DNA of 48,926 nt from Sphingomonadales bacterium (GTDB lineage: Bacteria > Pseudomonadota > Alphaproteobacteria > Sphingomonadales > Sphingomonadaceae), in NCBI GenBank assembly GCA_028868535.1, contig JAGWUH010000029.1, forward strand, positions 1 through 48,926. The letters are read 5' to 3'. The notes under the pieces are model-generated. The model made no database searches. It was not told the origin of the DNA and was given only the letters and a program-made list of their open reading frames with translations. The position numbers and the translations under genes were made by a program. Below, piece by piece: positions 37,450 to 45,229 of the stretch (the stretch's first letter is position 1; each line of letters starts with the position of its first letter).

Positions 37450-37808
37450 TGCAAACCTCGATCGCCGGTCTGGACCGTGCCGGCGGTGCCGTCGCCTATG
37501 GCAGCCCCGGGTTTGACTTCGACTGAAAGAGTAGGGTTAACAGCGGATAAGCGAAGTTCTTTTCCCATAACCCACTGATGCGGAGCGGTTTCCCCGACGA
37601 CGACGAGGCGGCGGGCGGAGGCCGGATCGAAGCTGCCGAGGCCACTGGCGATCGCGCGCGGGGCCGGCATGGCGGCATCGCGGCAGGCGGCTGCGGCAGC
37701 CAGGCGCGCGGCCAGCCCCTGCCAGTCCAGCGCGCGCGCGCGGCCGGCCGGAAGCGGGGACATGGCGGCATCGCCTTGCCAGTCGGGGGGGGGCATCAGC
37801 ATTTCCAT
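37446..37808 (-). CDS. Unknown protein overlapping sciP
   Basis: A 120-residue frame ending in an ATGA overlap with sciP. The first ~75 codons are strongly G/C-biased at third positions and look coding ([35 protein letters not shown]). The last ~45 codons are A/T-richer (codons such as CTT, TTA, GTT, AAC, ACT, TCA), as if promoter sequence of sciP were overprinted or the true gene ends earlier after a frameshift. No domain, signal or membrane segment is seen. Confidence 0.5.
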   Translation of the reverse strand: MEMLMPPPDWQGDAAMSPLPAGRARALDWQGLAARLAAAAACRDAAMPAPRAIASGLGSFDPASARRLVVVGETAPHQWVMGKELRLSAVNPTLSVEVKPGAAIGDGTAGTVQTGDRGLQ

Positions 37809-37842
37809 TGGCGCTGTCTTACGCCGGCGCTGGTCAAGACGG

Positions 37843-37861
37843 GGTAAACCGGCGGTTTACC
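37843..37861. promoter_or_regulatory. Perfect 19-bp palindrome between the unknown gene and mnmA
   Basis: GGTAAACC-GGC-GGTTTACC sits 34 bp beyond the start of the minus-strand unknown gene and 107 bp before mnmA, in a divergent promoter region. The symmetric 8-3-8 form suggests a dimeric repressor or activator site. The gap then continues with two copies of AACCTT (37873-37889). Confidence 0.45.
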
Positions 37862-37968
37862 GCGCGTTGACCAACCTTACCGAACCTTGCCCAAGGGTCT
37901 TAGGTGCCAGCAGGCGCCGGTCAGCGAGGCTTTGCGCGCCGGACGGCGCGGGTGTAAGGGCGCGCGCC

Positions 37969-39111
37969 ATGGTCGATCCCGCTTTCGATTCCGCCGCGTC
38001 GCTGTTCCAGCTGGGCGAAAGCCTGGCCGGGCGGCGCGTGGTCGTGGCGATGTCGGGCGGGGTCGATTCGTCAGTGGTGGCGGCGCTGGCGGCGGCGGCC
38101 GGGGCCGAAGTGATCGGGCTGACGCTGCAGCTTTACGACCACGGCGCCGCGGTAAAGCGCAAGGGCGCGTGCTGTGCCGGCCAGGACATCCGCGATGCGC
38201 GGGCGGTGGCCGAGCGGCTGGGCATCGCGCATTATGTAATGGACCACGAATCCGCCTTCCGGCACGAGGTGGTCGAGCGTTTCGCCGACGAGTACCTGGC
38301 CGGGCGCACCCCGATCCCGTGCATCCGCTGCAACATGGGGCCGAAGTTCACCGACCTGTTCGCGATGGCGCGCGATCTTGGCGCCGATTGCCTGGCGACC
38401 GGGCATTACGTCCGCCGCGTAGCCGGGGCTGCGGAGGCGGAACTGCACCGCGCGGTCGATCCGGCGCGCGACCAGTCCTATTTCCTGTACGGGACGACGG
38501 GGGCGCAGCTCGACTATCTGCGCTTTCCGCTGGGCGGATTGCCGAAGAGCGAGGTACGGCGACTGGCCGAGGCGGCGGGGCTCGTGGTCGCGGCCAAGCC
38601 GGACAGCCAGGACATCTGTTTCGTGCCCGACGGCGACTATGCCGCGGTGGTGCGCAGCGTGCGGCCCGAGGGCGAGGCGCCGGGCGATATCGTCCATGCC
38701 GAAACCGGCCGGGTGCTGGGCACGCACAAGGGCGTGATCCACTACACGGTCGGCCAGCGGCGCGGGATCGAGATCGGCGGCCAACCCGAGCCGCTCTACG
38801 TCACCGGGATCGATGCGCCGCAGCGGCGCGTGCTGGTCGGGCCGCGGCGGCTGCTGGCGGTGGCGCGCGCGCGGATCGCCGAGACCAACCGCATCGGCCC
38901 GCTGCCCGAGGGCGGATTGACCGCGAAAGTGCGCTCGCTCGCAAAGCCGGTGCCGGTCATGCTCGAAGGGCCGCTGGGCGATGGTGCGGCCACCGCGATC
39001 CGCTTTGCCGCGCCCGAATTCGGCGTCGCACCGGGCCAGGCGGCGGTGCTCTACCACGGCGACCGCGTGGTCGGCGGCGGCTGGATCGACGCGACCGAAT
39101 CGCCGGCCTAG
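37969..39111 (+). CDS. mnmA: tRNA-specific 2-thiouridylase MnmA
   Basis: A 380-residue enzyme that thiolates U34 of tRNA Lys, Glu and Gln. The PP-loop is [14 protein letters not shown] (24-37), and the catalytic cysteines are Cys121 ([11 protein letters not shown]) and Cys217 ([11 protein letters not shown]). The central barrel shows [17 protein letters not shown] 37969 gives the usual length; the frame upstream is open but unrelated. The N-terminal ~20 residues before the PP-loop are longer than in E. coli, as in other alphaproteobacteria. Confidence 0.96.
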   Translation: MVDPAFDSAASLFQLGESLAGRRVVVAMSGGVDSSVVAALAAAAGAEVIGLTLQLYDHGAAVKRKGACCAGQDIRDARAVAERLGIAHYVMDHESAFRHEVVERFADEYLAGRTPIPCIRCNMGPKFTDLFAMARDLGADCLATGHYVRRVAGAAEAELHRAVDPARDQSYFLYGTTGAQLDYLRFPLGGLPKSEVRRLAEAAGLVVAAKPDSQDICFVPDGDYAAVVRSVRPEGEAPGDIVHAETGRVLGTHKGVIHYTVGQRRGIEIGGQPEPLYVTGIDAPQRRVLVGPRRLLAVARARIAETNRIGPLPEGGLTAKVRSLAKPVPVMLEGPLGDGAATAIRFAAPEFGVAPGQAAVLYHGDRVVGGGWIDATESPA

Positions 39112-39184
39112 CGCGCGCTGCGGAGCCTGTTTTCGGCGCATCCTTCCGGGTCGCCTCGCGTTTGCGCCGCGGGCGAAAGCCGCG

Positions 39185-39538
39185 CTAGTTCCACTTCTCT
39201 AGCACGCAGCCTTCGCCGTCGCGGAACGTGGCGTCCTGAGTCGCCAGCAGCGGATAGCGTGCGGTGATCCGGCGGGCGGCGGCGTCCTCGCTCAGCCAGA
39301 CCGGGCCCATGCCGGATTCGAAATCCTTGCGGCAATCGCCCAGCGACCGTCCGGCGACATAGCGGCACGAACAGCCGATGCGTGCGCCATAGGCGGCGGC
39401 GGCGCGGCCGCGCTCCGCCAGCGTGCCCCAACCCAGCGCCAGCGCGGCGAGCAGCAGCAGGACCAGCGCCACGCCGAGCCGGAACGGCCAGCCGCGACGG
39501 GGCGGCTGGAATGTCGATACGGGCTTTGCAGTTGCCAT
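39185..39538 (-). CDS. Small single-pass protein with four extracytoplasmic cysteines
   Basis: A 117-residue protein. A basic N-terminus (about 1-20) precedes one membrane segment (RLGVALVLLLLAALALGWG, about 21-39). The periplasmic part has cysteines in RIGCSCRYVAGRSLGDCRKDF and GEGCVLEKWN, enough for two disulfides. I do not recognise a family. ATG 39538 is 29 bp from the divergent start of the serine-hydrolase gene, so the two may be regulated together. A GTG 39 bases upstream is in frame. Confidence 0.65.
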   Translation of the reverse strand: MATAKPVSTFQPPRRGWPFRLGVALVLLLLAALALGWGTLAERGRAAAAYGARIGCSCRYVAGRSLGDCRKDFESGMGPVWLSEDAAARRITARYPLLATQDATFRDGEGCVLEKWN

Positions 39539-39567
39539 CGTCCCCGGCCTTGCGCATGAGGCGCGCC

Positions 39568-40707
39568 ATGCCGACACGCCGCCTGCCCCATATCCTGACG
39601 CTGGCGCTGCTGCCAGCGCTGATCGCCGGCTGCCATGGCGACGGCGGTCCGCCGCCGCTCAGCCCGGCGGCGCTGGCGGCGGTGGCCGAGCGTCCCGGCG
39701 CCCCGCGCGAGGCGGTGGCGCGCGCGATCGATGCGCTGTTCACCGCCGATGACATCGGCGAGACGCGCGCGGTTCTGGTCTGGCACAATGGCCGGCTCGT
39801 CGCCGAGCGCTACGGTCAGGGCTATGGGCCACGGACGCGCTTCCTCGGCTGGTCGATGACCAAGAGCGTGACCGGCGTGCTGATCGGCCTGCTCGTCGCC
39901 GACGGGCGGCTGCGGCTCGACCAGCCGGTGCCGATCCCCGCCTGGCAACGCCCCGGCGACCCGCGCGGCGAGGTGACGCTGCGCGAGCTGCTGCAGATGC
40001 GCTCGGGCCTGCGCAACGCCGAGGAGGCCGATCCCGCCACCGACGCCGACGCGGTGCGCATGCTGTTCCTCGACGGTCGCGACGACATGGCCGCCTATGC
40101 CGAGAGCCAGCCGCTGGAAGCCCGGCCTGGCGACCGCTTCGATTATTCGACGCCGACCGCGGTGATCCTGGCGGACGCCGCCACCCGCGCGCTGACCGAC
40201 AGCCGCGACCCGGCGACGCGCCGGCGCCTGCTCGGCGAATACCTCAGGACCCGGCTGACCGAGCCGCTGGGGATGACTTCGGCCGTGCCCGAGTTCGATG
40301 CCGCTGGCACCTTCATCGGTGGCTCGATGCTGCATGCGACCGCGCGCGACTGGGGCCGCTTCGGCGAGTTCCTGCGCAACCTGGGCTCGGTCAAGGGCGC
40401 GCAGGTGGTGCCGCGCGACTGGATCGGCTTCATGACGACGCCGTCGCCGGCCAACCCGGGTTATGGCGCGCAAGTGTGGCTGAACCGGCGCGGGTCGATC
40501 GGCGTGGACGGCAAGCCGCGCGACGAACTGTTTCCCGGCCGCGCCCCACGCAGCCTGTTCGCCTGCATCGGCCACCTCGGCCAGTACGTCCTGGTCTCGC
40601 CCGAGCAGCACCTGACGGTGGTGCGGCTGGGCAAGACCCGCAACGAGGACCGCGCCGCGTTGCGCGCGCGGCTGGCGGACCTGGTAGAACTGTTTCCGGC
40701 GGGCTGA
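39568..40707 (+). CDS. Serine-hydrolase lipoprotein (beta-lactamase / class C PBP family)
   Basis: A 379-residue lipoprotein: residues 1-21 are a signal ending in lipobox IAGC with Cys22. The hydrolase domain has Ser96-x-x-Lys99 (GWSMTKS) and Tyr193 in DYST; the third KTG-like motif is not obvious (HLGQ or RLGKT are candidates). The family includes esterases, D-aminopeptidases and lactamases, so antibiotic resistance should not be assumed. ATG 39568 has GAGG 7 bp upstream; ATG 39556 is also in frame. Confidence 0.85.
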   Translation: MPTRRLPHILTLALLPALIAGCHGDGGPPPLSPAALAAVAERPGAPREAVARAIDALFTADDIGETRAVLVWHNGRLVAERYGQGYGPRTRFLGWSMTKSVTGVLIGLLVADGRLRLDQPVPIPAWQRPGDPRGEVTLRELLQMRSGLRNAEEADPATDADAVRMLFLDGRDDMAAYAESQPLEARPGDRFDYSTPTAVILADAATRALTDSRDPATRRRLLGEYLRTRLTEPLGMTSAVPEFDAAGTFIGGSMLHATARDWGRFGEFLRNLGSVKGAQVVPRDWIGFMTTPSPANPGYGAQVWLNRRGSIGVDGKPRDELFPGRAPRSLFACIGHLGQYVLVSPEQHLTVVRLGKTRNEDRAALRARLADLVELFPAG

Positions 40708-40749
40708 GCCCCGGGCCGGCACCGCGCGCCGGGGGACGGCGGGGCCGGT

Positions 40750-41460
40750 TCAGGCGATGCTGACGTGGAACAGGTGCCCGATCCCGTAAGTCGTCGCCAT
40801 CGCCAGCGTGCCCCACAGCGTGGTCCGCACGAGGCCGGGGAGAACGGGTGCCCCGCCGGTCCTGGCCCCGATCGCGCCGAGCACGGCGAGCGACAGCACC
40901 GTCAGCCCGACGAGCACCGGCAAGGCCAGGGTGCCCGGCGCGAGCAGCACCGCGGCCAGCGGCGGGAGGCCGCCGGCGGTGAAGCTGAGGGCCGAAGCCA
41001 GCGCCGCCTGTACCGGGCGTGCGGCGCCGTTTTCGGTGATGCCGAGCTCGTCGCGGGCGTGCGCCTCCAGCGCATCCTGTTCGGTCAGCCGGGTCGCGAC
41101 GGCGTGGGCCAGGCCAGCCGGCAGGCCGCGTCCCTGGTAGATCTGCGCGAGCTCCTGCCGTTCGCGATGCGGATGGCGTTCCAGCGCCCGCCGCTCGCGT
41201 TCGAGATCGGCGGCTTCGGAATCGGCCTGGCTGCTGACCGAGACATATTCCCCCGCGGCCATCGACATGGCGCCGGCAGCGATCCCGGCGACCGCGGTGA
41301 GCAGCAGTTGCTCGGCCGAGGCGGCGGCGGCGGCCACGCCGACGAGCAGGCTCGCCGTCGACAGCAGGCCATCGTTGGCGCCGAGCACGGCGGCGCGCAG
41401 CCAGCCCGTCCGGTTCACGTAGTGCTGTTCCGCGTGGGACGGGCCGGTGCTGGCGGGCAT
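40750..41460 (-). CDS. VIT1/CCC1-family Fe2+/Mn2+ transporter
   Basis: A 236-residue membrane protein of the VIT family. The opening RTGWLRAAVLGANDGLLSTASLLVGVAAA and the metal-site GIAAGAMSMAAGEYVSVSSQADSE are diagnostic. A cytoplasmic Glu/His/Arg-rich loop (RERRALERHPHRERQELAQIY) follows TM2, and three hydrophobic segments come after it. It exports or sequesters Fe2+ or Mn2+. No ferritin-like domain is fused. ATG 41460 is chosen over an in-frame GTG at 41505. It lies 148 bp downstream of the histidine-rich protein gene on the same strand. Confidence 0.92.
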   Translation of the reverse strand: MPASTGPSHAEQHYVNRTGWLRAAVLGANDGLLSTASLLVGVAAAAASAEQLLLTAVAGIAAGAMSMAAGEYVSVSSQADSEAADLERERRALERHPHRERQELAQIYQGRGLPAGLAHAVATRLTEQDALEAHARDELGITENGAARPVQAALASALSFTAGGLPPLAAVLLAPGTLALPVLVGLTVLSLAVLGAIGARTGGAPVLPGLVRTTLWGTLAMATTYGIGHLFHVSIA

Positions 41461-41528
41461 GAACGCTGAACCAGCGGCGACGCGCCGGGTTCCGCCTGCG
41501 GACACGAAGGTCGGCGGCCCCGGTCATC

Positions 41529-41562
41529 CGCGGATCGCCGGCCGGGCGCCGGGCGATCCGCG
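41529..41562 (-). terminator. Hairpin between the His-rich and VIT genes
   Basis: A perfect 11-bp inverted repeat (CGCGGATCGCC at 41529-41539 with its complement at 41552-41562) follows the His-rich gene. It has no T-tract and could be a weak terminator or a stability element. Confidence 0.45.
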
Positions 41563-41608
41563 AATCAGGCTGTCCCACCAGCGTCGGCCGGTCAGGACGG
41601 CAGCGTCA

Positions 41609-42004
41609 TCACCATTGGCTGTGGTGATGATGGTGGTGGTGGTGGTGGTGGTGGTGGTGATGATGGTAGCGCGGCCGCACGGCCCAGCCACCGCCGTCCC
41701 AGTAGTAGCCGTGCTCGCCGTACCAGCGACGCGAATGATGGTGGTGGTGATGATGGTGGTGGTGGTGGTGATGGTAACGATCATAGCCATCGCCGCGCCA
41801 GTACTGCGCCGGTTGCAGGAAACTGCTGCGGCGCGCGGCATCGTCGGCGGCAAGCAGGCCGCCGGCATCCGGCACCGGCTCGAGCAGATCGGCGTAAGTC
41901 GCGGCCGGGGGCAGCGGGTCCGCCCTGGCCGCGGCCGGGGATGCGGCAACCAGCGGCAGGATGGCACCCGCCGCGCTGGCGAGGAGTAGAGGTCTTAACT
42001 GCAT
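41609..42004 (-). CDS. Exported histidine-rich protein with two poly-His tracts
   Basis: A 131-residue protein. A signal peptide ends in SPAAARAD (about residue 28). A Pro/Ala/Asp-rich linker leads to a C-terminal region with 13 and 15 consecutive histidines, separated by 23 residues rich in Tyr, Trp, Gly and Arg (RRWYGEHGYYWDGGGWAVRPRY-type). The tracts should bind transition metals such as Ni, Zn, Cu or Fe in the periplasm. ATG 42004 is chosen because GGAG lies 6 nt upstream; the ATG at 42016 includes that GGAG. The neighbour is a VIT metal transporter. No enzymatic domain is present. Confidence 0.7.
   Translation of the reverse strand: MQLRPLLLASAAGAILPLVAASPAAARADPLPPAATYADLLEPVPDAGGLLAADDAARRSSFLQPAQYWRGDGYDRYHHHHHHHHHHHHHSRRWYGEHGYYWDGGGWAVRPRYHHHHHHHHHHHHHHHSQW
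41621..41665. repeat. Trinucleotide repeat encoding 15 consecutive histidines
   Basis: 45 bp made only of GTG and ATG triplets on the plus strand (CAC/CAT on minus), in the C-terminus of the His-rich protein. Confidence 0.97.
41735..41773. repeat. Trinucleotide repeat encoding 13 consecutive histidines
   Basis: 39 bp of ATG and GTG triplets on the plus strand, the second poly-His tract of the same protein. With the first tract it forms direct repeats that could slip or recombine. Confidence 0.97.
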
Positions 42005-42039
42005 GGCAAACTCCATCGATGCAGGGTCCTCCCGTCGGT

Positions 42040-42059
42040 CGGGCCGCGAGGGCGGCCCG
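42040..42059. other. Hairpin upstream of the His-rich gene
   Basis: CGGGCCGC (42040-42047) pairs with GCGGCCCG (42052-42059), loop GAGG, in the 159-bp gap between the DUF6065-like gene and the His-rich gene. No T-run is present. Confidence 0.4.
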
Positions 42060-42163
42060 GGTTCACGATCCCATCGTCGCGGCCACCATAGCGTGTTGCG
42101 CCCGCCGCCCGGCTGAACGGGCGCGACAGCGTGCGTTCACCGCGGCACCGGCGGGCACCTGCG

Positions 42164-42901
42164 TCATGAGCCCGTTTCATCCGCTCTCGCCCGCTTGCGG
42201 GCCGCCCGGGCGAGGTTGCGGTACGTCGCGTCGAACACCGTGTTGGTGTCCGAGATCCAGCGCGTGCCCTCCGCCAGGCGGTCGCGGTTCGCGGCCAGGC
42301 GCCGGCTGCGCAACTCGCGCTGCGCGGCGACGTCCTCGGGCATCGGCGCGAGCGTGATCGCCGCATCGTCGGGCACGGCGGTGAAGGCCATGAACGGCTC
42401 GCCCGGACGGAACACGTGCGCGACGCCCGGTGGCGGCGCGCGGAAGATCGCGAAGAAGATCATCGGCCACCATTCGCTGCGCAGCACCGCCGGCACCGCC
42501 AGCGGGGTCGAGCAGGTGGCGTCGGTGAAGTAGCGCGGATGGGGTTCGGTGCGCACCGCCCAGCCCGGTGGCACTTCGAGATCGAGCGAGAGCTGGTACG
42601 AATAGTAGTCATCGCCGAACGGCCGGAACGGCGGCCATTGCCCGGCATCGCGCGGGGGCGGCCCCCAGTCCGATTCGAGGCTCACCCGGCCGTCGATCGT
42701 CCGCACCGTCAGCGGATTGTCATAGGGGTAGCACAGCTCGATGCCCTGGCCGGCATATTCGGAGAACGGCATGCAGTGCCAGGGCTGCTCGTGGCTGCCG
42801 TCGGCGCGGGGTTGCCGGTCCCCGCCCCAGCCGGGGACGTTCATGCGGATCGGGCGGGGCGGTATCCGTTGCCCGGACTGGCGGAATCTGACGAGCGGCA
42901 T
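42164..42901 (-). CDS. Unknown protein, possibly DUF6065-like
   Basis: A 245-residue protein without signal peptide or membrane segment. Features include a Trp/Pro-rich middle (HCMPFSEYAGQGIELCYPYDNPL, WGPPPRDAGQWPPFRPFGDDYYSYQLSLDLEVPPGWAV), a substrate-pocket-like GWAVRTEPHPRYFTDATC and a basic C-terminal helix. The layout resembles the DUF6065 family as I remember it, but I cannot confirm membership. It is the last gene after the CNNM gene on the same strand with a 112-bp gap. Confidence 0.6.
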   Translation of the reverse strand: MPLVRFRQSGQRIPPRPIRMNVPGWGGDRQPRADGSHEQPWHCMPFSEYAGQGIELCYPYDNPLTVRTIDGRVSLESDWGPPPRDAGQWPPFRPFGDDYYSYQLSLDLEVPPGWAVRTEPHPRYFTDATCSTPLAVPAVLRSEWWPMIFFAIFRAPPPGVAHVFRPGEPFMAFTAVPDDAAITLAPMPEDVAAQRELRSRRLAANRDRLAEGTRWISDTNTVFDATYRNLARAARKRARADETGS

Positions 42902-43013
42902 CGGTGGTCCGATCAGGGCGCGAGGCGCGGGGGAAGCTGCACCTGGCCAATGATCCCGGAGGGATGCGGTTCCGGGGAGGGGCCGGCCGGCCGACGCGAT
43001 GCCCCCGGTGGCC

Positions 43014-44333
43014 TCAGTCTCCCGCCGCCGGATCGGCGTCCTGCAGGCGCCTGACCAGCAGCTTGTCGATCTTGCGCCCGTCCATGTCGACGATCTCGAA
43101 GCGCCAGCCCTGGTCCACGAACGCCTCGCCTTCCTGCGGCAGGTGGCGCAGCACCGACAGCACGTAGCCGGCCGAAGTGGCGTAATCGCGGTTGTCGGGC
43201 AGCTCCAGCTCGAGCCGGCGGGCGAGCTCGTCGGCCGGCAGCGCGCCGGCGATCAGCAGCGAACCGTCGTCGCGCAGCACGACCATCGGCTCGTCGCCCT
43301 CGTCGCCGTGGCTGACGAAGTTGCCGGCGATGGCCGCCAGCAGGTCGGCCGGGGTGACGATGCCCTCGAGATGGCCGTACTCGTCGTGGACCAGCGCCAT
43401 CGCCACGTCCGACTGCTGGAGGATGCGCAGCGCGTCCATCGCGTCGAGCTGGTCGGGGATGATCTCGGCCTTCTTCATCAGCCGTGCCAGTTGCACGCGC
43501 TTGCCCGCGAGCAGCACCGCCAGCACCTCGCGCACCTTGACGACGCCGACGATGTTGTCGGCGGCGCCGTCGCTGACCGGCAGCAGCGAGTGCGGGCTGT
43601 CCTTGATCGCGGCGCGCAGGTCTGCCTCGGTGGCCTTGCGGTCGATCCAGTCGACCTCTGTGCGGGGGGTCATCAGTTCGCGGACGGGGCGATCGGCCAG
43701 GCGCATGATCCCGGTCATGATCGCGCGCTCGTCCTCCTCGATCACGCCCGATTTTTCCGCCTCGGCGAACATCAGGTGGAGTTCTTCCTCGGTCACCTCG
43801 GGCTCGCTGCTGGCGCGCACGCCGAGCAGGCGCAGGAACAGGCGCGAGGAGCGGTCGAGCAGCCAGACCATCGGCGCGGTGACGCGCGCGAACACCGCCA
43901 TCGGCCGGGCCGAATGGATCGCGATCGGCTCGGAGACGCGCAGCGCGACCTGCTTGGGGACGAGTTCGCCGATGACCAGGTTGATGTAGGTGGTGCCGAC
44001 GATGGCCAGCGCGAAGCCCGCTTCTCCCGCCCAGCGCGCGGGAACGCCGACGAGCGCCAGCCGCTCGCCCAGCGGCTGGCCGAGGTGCGTGCCCGAATAG
44101 GCGCCGGCGACGACGCCGATCAGGGTGATGCCCGATTGCACGGTGGAGAGGAACTTGCCCGGATCGGAGGCGAGGCGCAGCGCCGCGGCGGCGCCGCGGC
44201 TGCCCTTGTCCGCGGCGAGCTTGAGCCGCGCCGGCCGCGCCGAGACGATCGCCAGTTCGGACATCGCGAACAGGCCGTTGAGCAGAACGAGGCCCACGAG
44301 AATGACGACATCGGTCCAGGGAAAGGGTGTCAC
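43014..44333 (-). CDS. CNNM/CBS-domain membrane protein (CorC / HlyC family)
   Basis: A 439-residue hemolysin-family protein. Domains in order: CNNM membrane domain (LVLLNGLFAMSELAIVSARPARL, four hydrophobic segments, about 1-165), a CBS pair (about 200-330, with DWIDRKATEADLRAAIKDS and LVHDEYGHLEGIVTPADLLAAI) and the C-terminal CorC_HlyC transporter-associated domain (AGALPADELARRLELELP). CNNM/CorC proteins export Mg2+ or Co2+ or regulate their transport. It lies upstream of the DUF6065-like gene and divergent from the OmpA lipoprotein gene (162-bp gap). Confidence 0.92.
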   Translation of the reverse strand: MTPFPWTDVVILVGLVLLNGLFAMSELAIVSARPARLKLAADKGSRGAAAALRLASDPGKFLSTVQSGITLIGVVAGAYSGTHLGQPLGERLALVGVPARWAGEAGFALAIVGTTYINLVIGELVPKQVALRVSEPIAIHSARPMAVFARVTAPMVWLLDRSSRLFLRLLGVRASSEPEVTEEELHLMFAEAEKSGVIEEDERAIMTGIMRLADRPVRELMTPRTEVDWIDRKATEADLRAAIKDSPHSLLPVSDGAADNIVGVVKVREVLAVLLAGKRVQLARLMKKAEIIPDQLDAMDALRILQQSDVAMALVHDEYGHLEGIVTPADLLAAIAGNFVSHGDEGDEPMVVLRDDGSLLIAGALPADELARRLELELPDNRDYATSAGYVLSVLRHLPQEGEAFVDQGWRFEIVDMDGRKIDKLLVRRLQDADPAAGD

Positions 44334-44374
44334 GCCGCCAGTCCTAGCAGCTTTGCCGCGCAGGGTGAAAGCGG

Positions 44375-44402
44375 GGAACGCGCGGGCCGGCGTGCGATCG
44401 TT
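44375..44402 (+). promoter_or_regulatory. Possible EcfG-type promoter of the OmpA lipoprotein gene
   Basis: GGAAC (44375-44379) and CGTT (44399-44402) have the sequence of the alphaproteobacterial general-stress sigma factor boxes, but the spacer is 19 bp, longer than the 16-17 bp I regard as typical. The start would be near 44409, about 86 bp before the ATG. Confidence 0.25.
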
Positions 44403-44494
44403 GATAAACCCTTCGTGCAGCTACCGTTCAGGCGGGACAATCGATAGATTCCAGCGCACAATCGCCAGCGCGAACCCGCAGGAGCCGCCGTCCC

Positions 44495-45220
44495 ATGACT
44501 CATGCAACGAACCCCGTATCGAACACCGGCCGCAGGACGCTGGCCGGCCTGCTCGCCGTCGCGCTCGTCGCGACGACGACGGGTTGCGTCACCGATCCCA
44601 ACACCGGCCAGCAGAAAGTCTCGCGCACCGCCATCGGCGCCGGGGCGGGCGTGCTCGGCGGCATCCTGCTCGGCGGGCTGATCGGCGGCGGCACCGGGCG
44701 CATCATCGGCGCCGGCATCGGCGGCGTCGCCGGCGCCGCGATCGGCTATACCAAGGACAAGCAGATCGCCGAGCTGAAGGAAAAGACGGAGGGCACCGGC
44801 GTCGACGTCACCACCACCGACAACGGCCAGGCGATCCTCGTCAGCCTGCCCGATGGCGTCACCTTCGATACCGATTCCTATGAACTGAAGCCGGCGTTCC
44901 GGCCGACGCTGACGCAGATCGCGCAGAACCTGACGAAGTATCCGAACAGCCTGATCGACGTCTATGGCCACGCCGATTCGACCGGCTCCGCCGCGCATAA
45001 CCAGGTGCTGTCGGAGAACCGCGCGCGCGTCGTCGGTGATTTCCTGACGATGCAGGGCGTGGCCGGCAGCCGCCTGCGCACGCAGGGGTTCGGCTCGACG
45101 ATGCCGGTGGCGGACAACGCCACGCCCGAAGGCCGCGCCAAGAACCGCCGCGTCGAGATCAAGATCGTGCCGATCAGCCAGGAGCAGGTCCAGGCGGCGC
45201 GCCAGGCGGCGGGGCAGTAG
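44495..45220 (+). CDS. OmpA-family outer-membrane lipoprotein
   Basis: A 241-residue protein. The signal sequence ends at Cys31 (VATTTGCVTD), a rather poor lipobox. A glycine-zipper region (GAGAGVLGGILLGGLIGGG through GIGGVAGAAIGY, about 48-84) precedes the OmpA-like peptidoglycan-binding domain (about 110-230) with Asp161 in YGHADSTG and Arg176/178 in SENRARVV, which bind diaminopimelate. It resembles YiaD-type envelope-stabilising lipoproteins. Its stop codon overlaps the AGGAGG ribosome-binding site of the downstream GST gene. Confidence 0.9.
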   Translation: MTHATNPVSNTGRRTLAGLLAVALVATTTGCVTDPNTGQQKVSRTAIGAGAGVLGGILLGGLIGGGTGRIIGAGIGGVAGAAIGYTKDKQIAELKEKTEGTGVDVTTTDNGQAILVSLPDGVTFDTDSYELKPAFRPTLTQIAQNLTKYPNSLIDVYGHADSTGSAAHNQVLSENRARVVGDFLTMQGVAGSRLRTQGFGSTMPVADNATPEGRAKNRRVEIKIVPISQEQVQAARQAAGQ

Positions 45221-45229
45221 GAGGCGGGC

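Noticed and set aside
37542..37555. TTAAC-containing motif near sciP as a CtrA site
   Set aside because: Only one TTAA half-site; at the required 7-bp spacing the second half-site reads TAAG, so the match is too weak.
39568..40707. Antibiotic-resistance beta-lactamase
   Set aside because: The family is broad and the third catalytic motif is not typical; a lipoprotein esterase or peptidase is equally likely.
41524..41967. Thr/Ile-rich frame overlapping the His-rich gene
   Set aside because: It is the shifted reading of the CAC/CAT repeats (ATC/ACC codons); the other frame has a signal peptide and ribosome-binding site.
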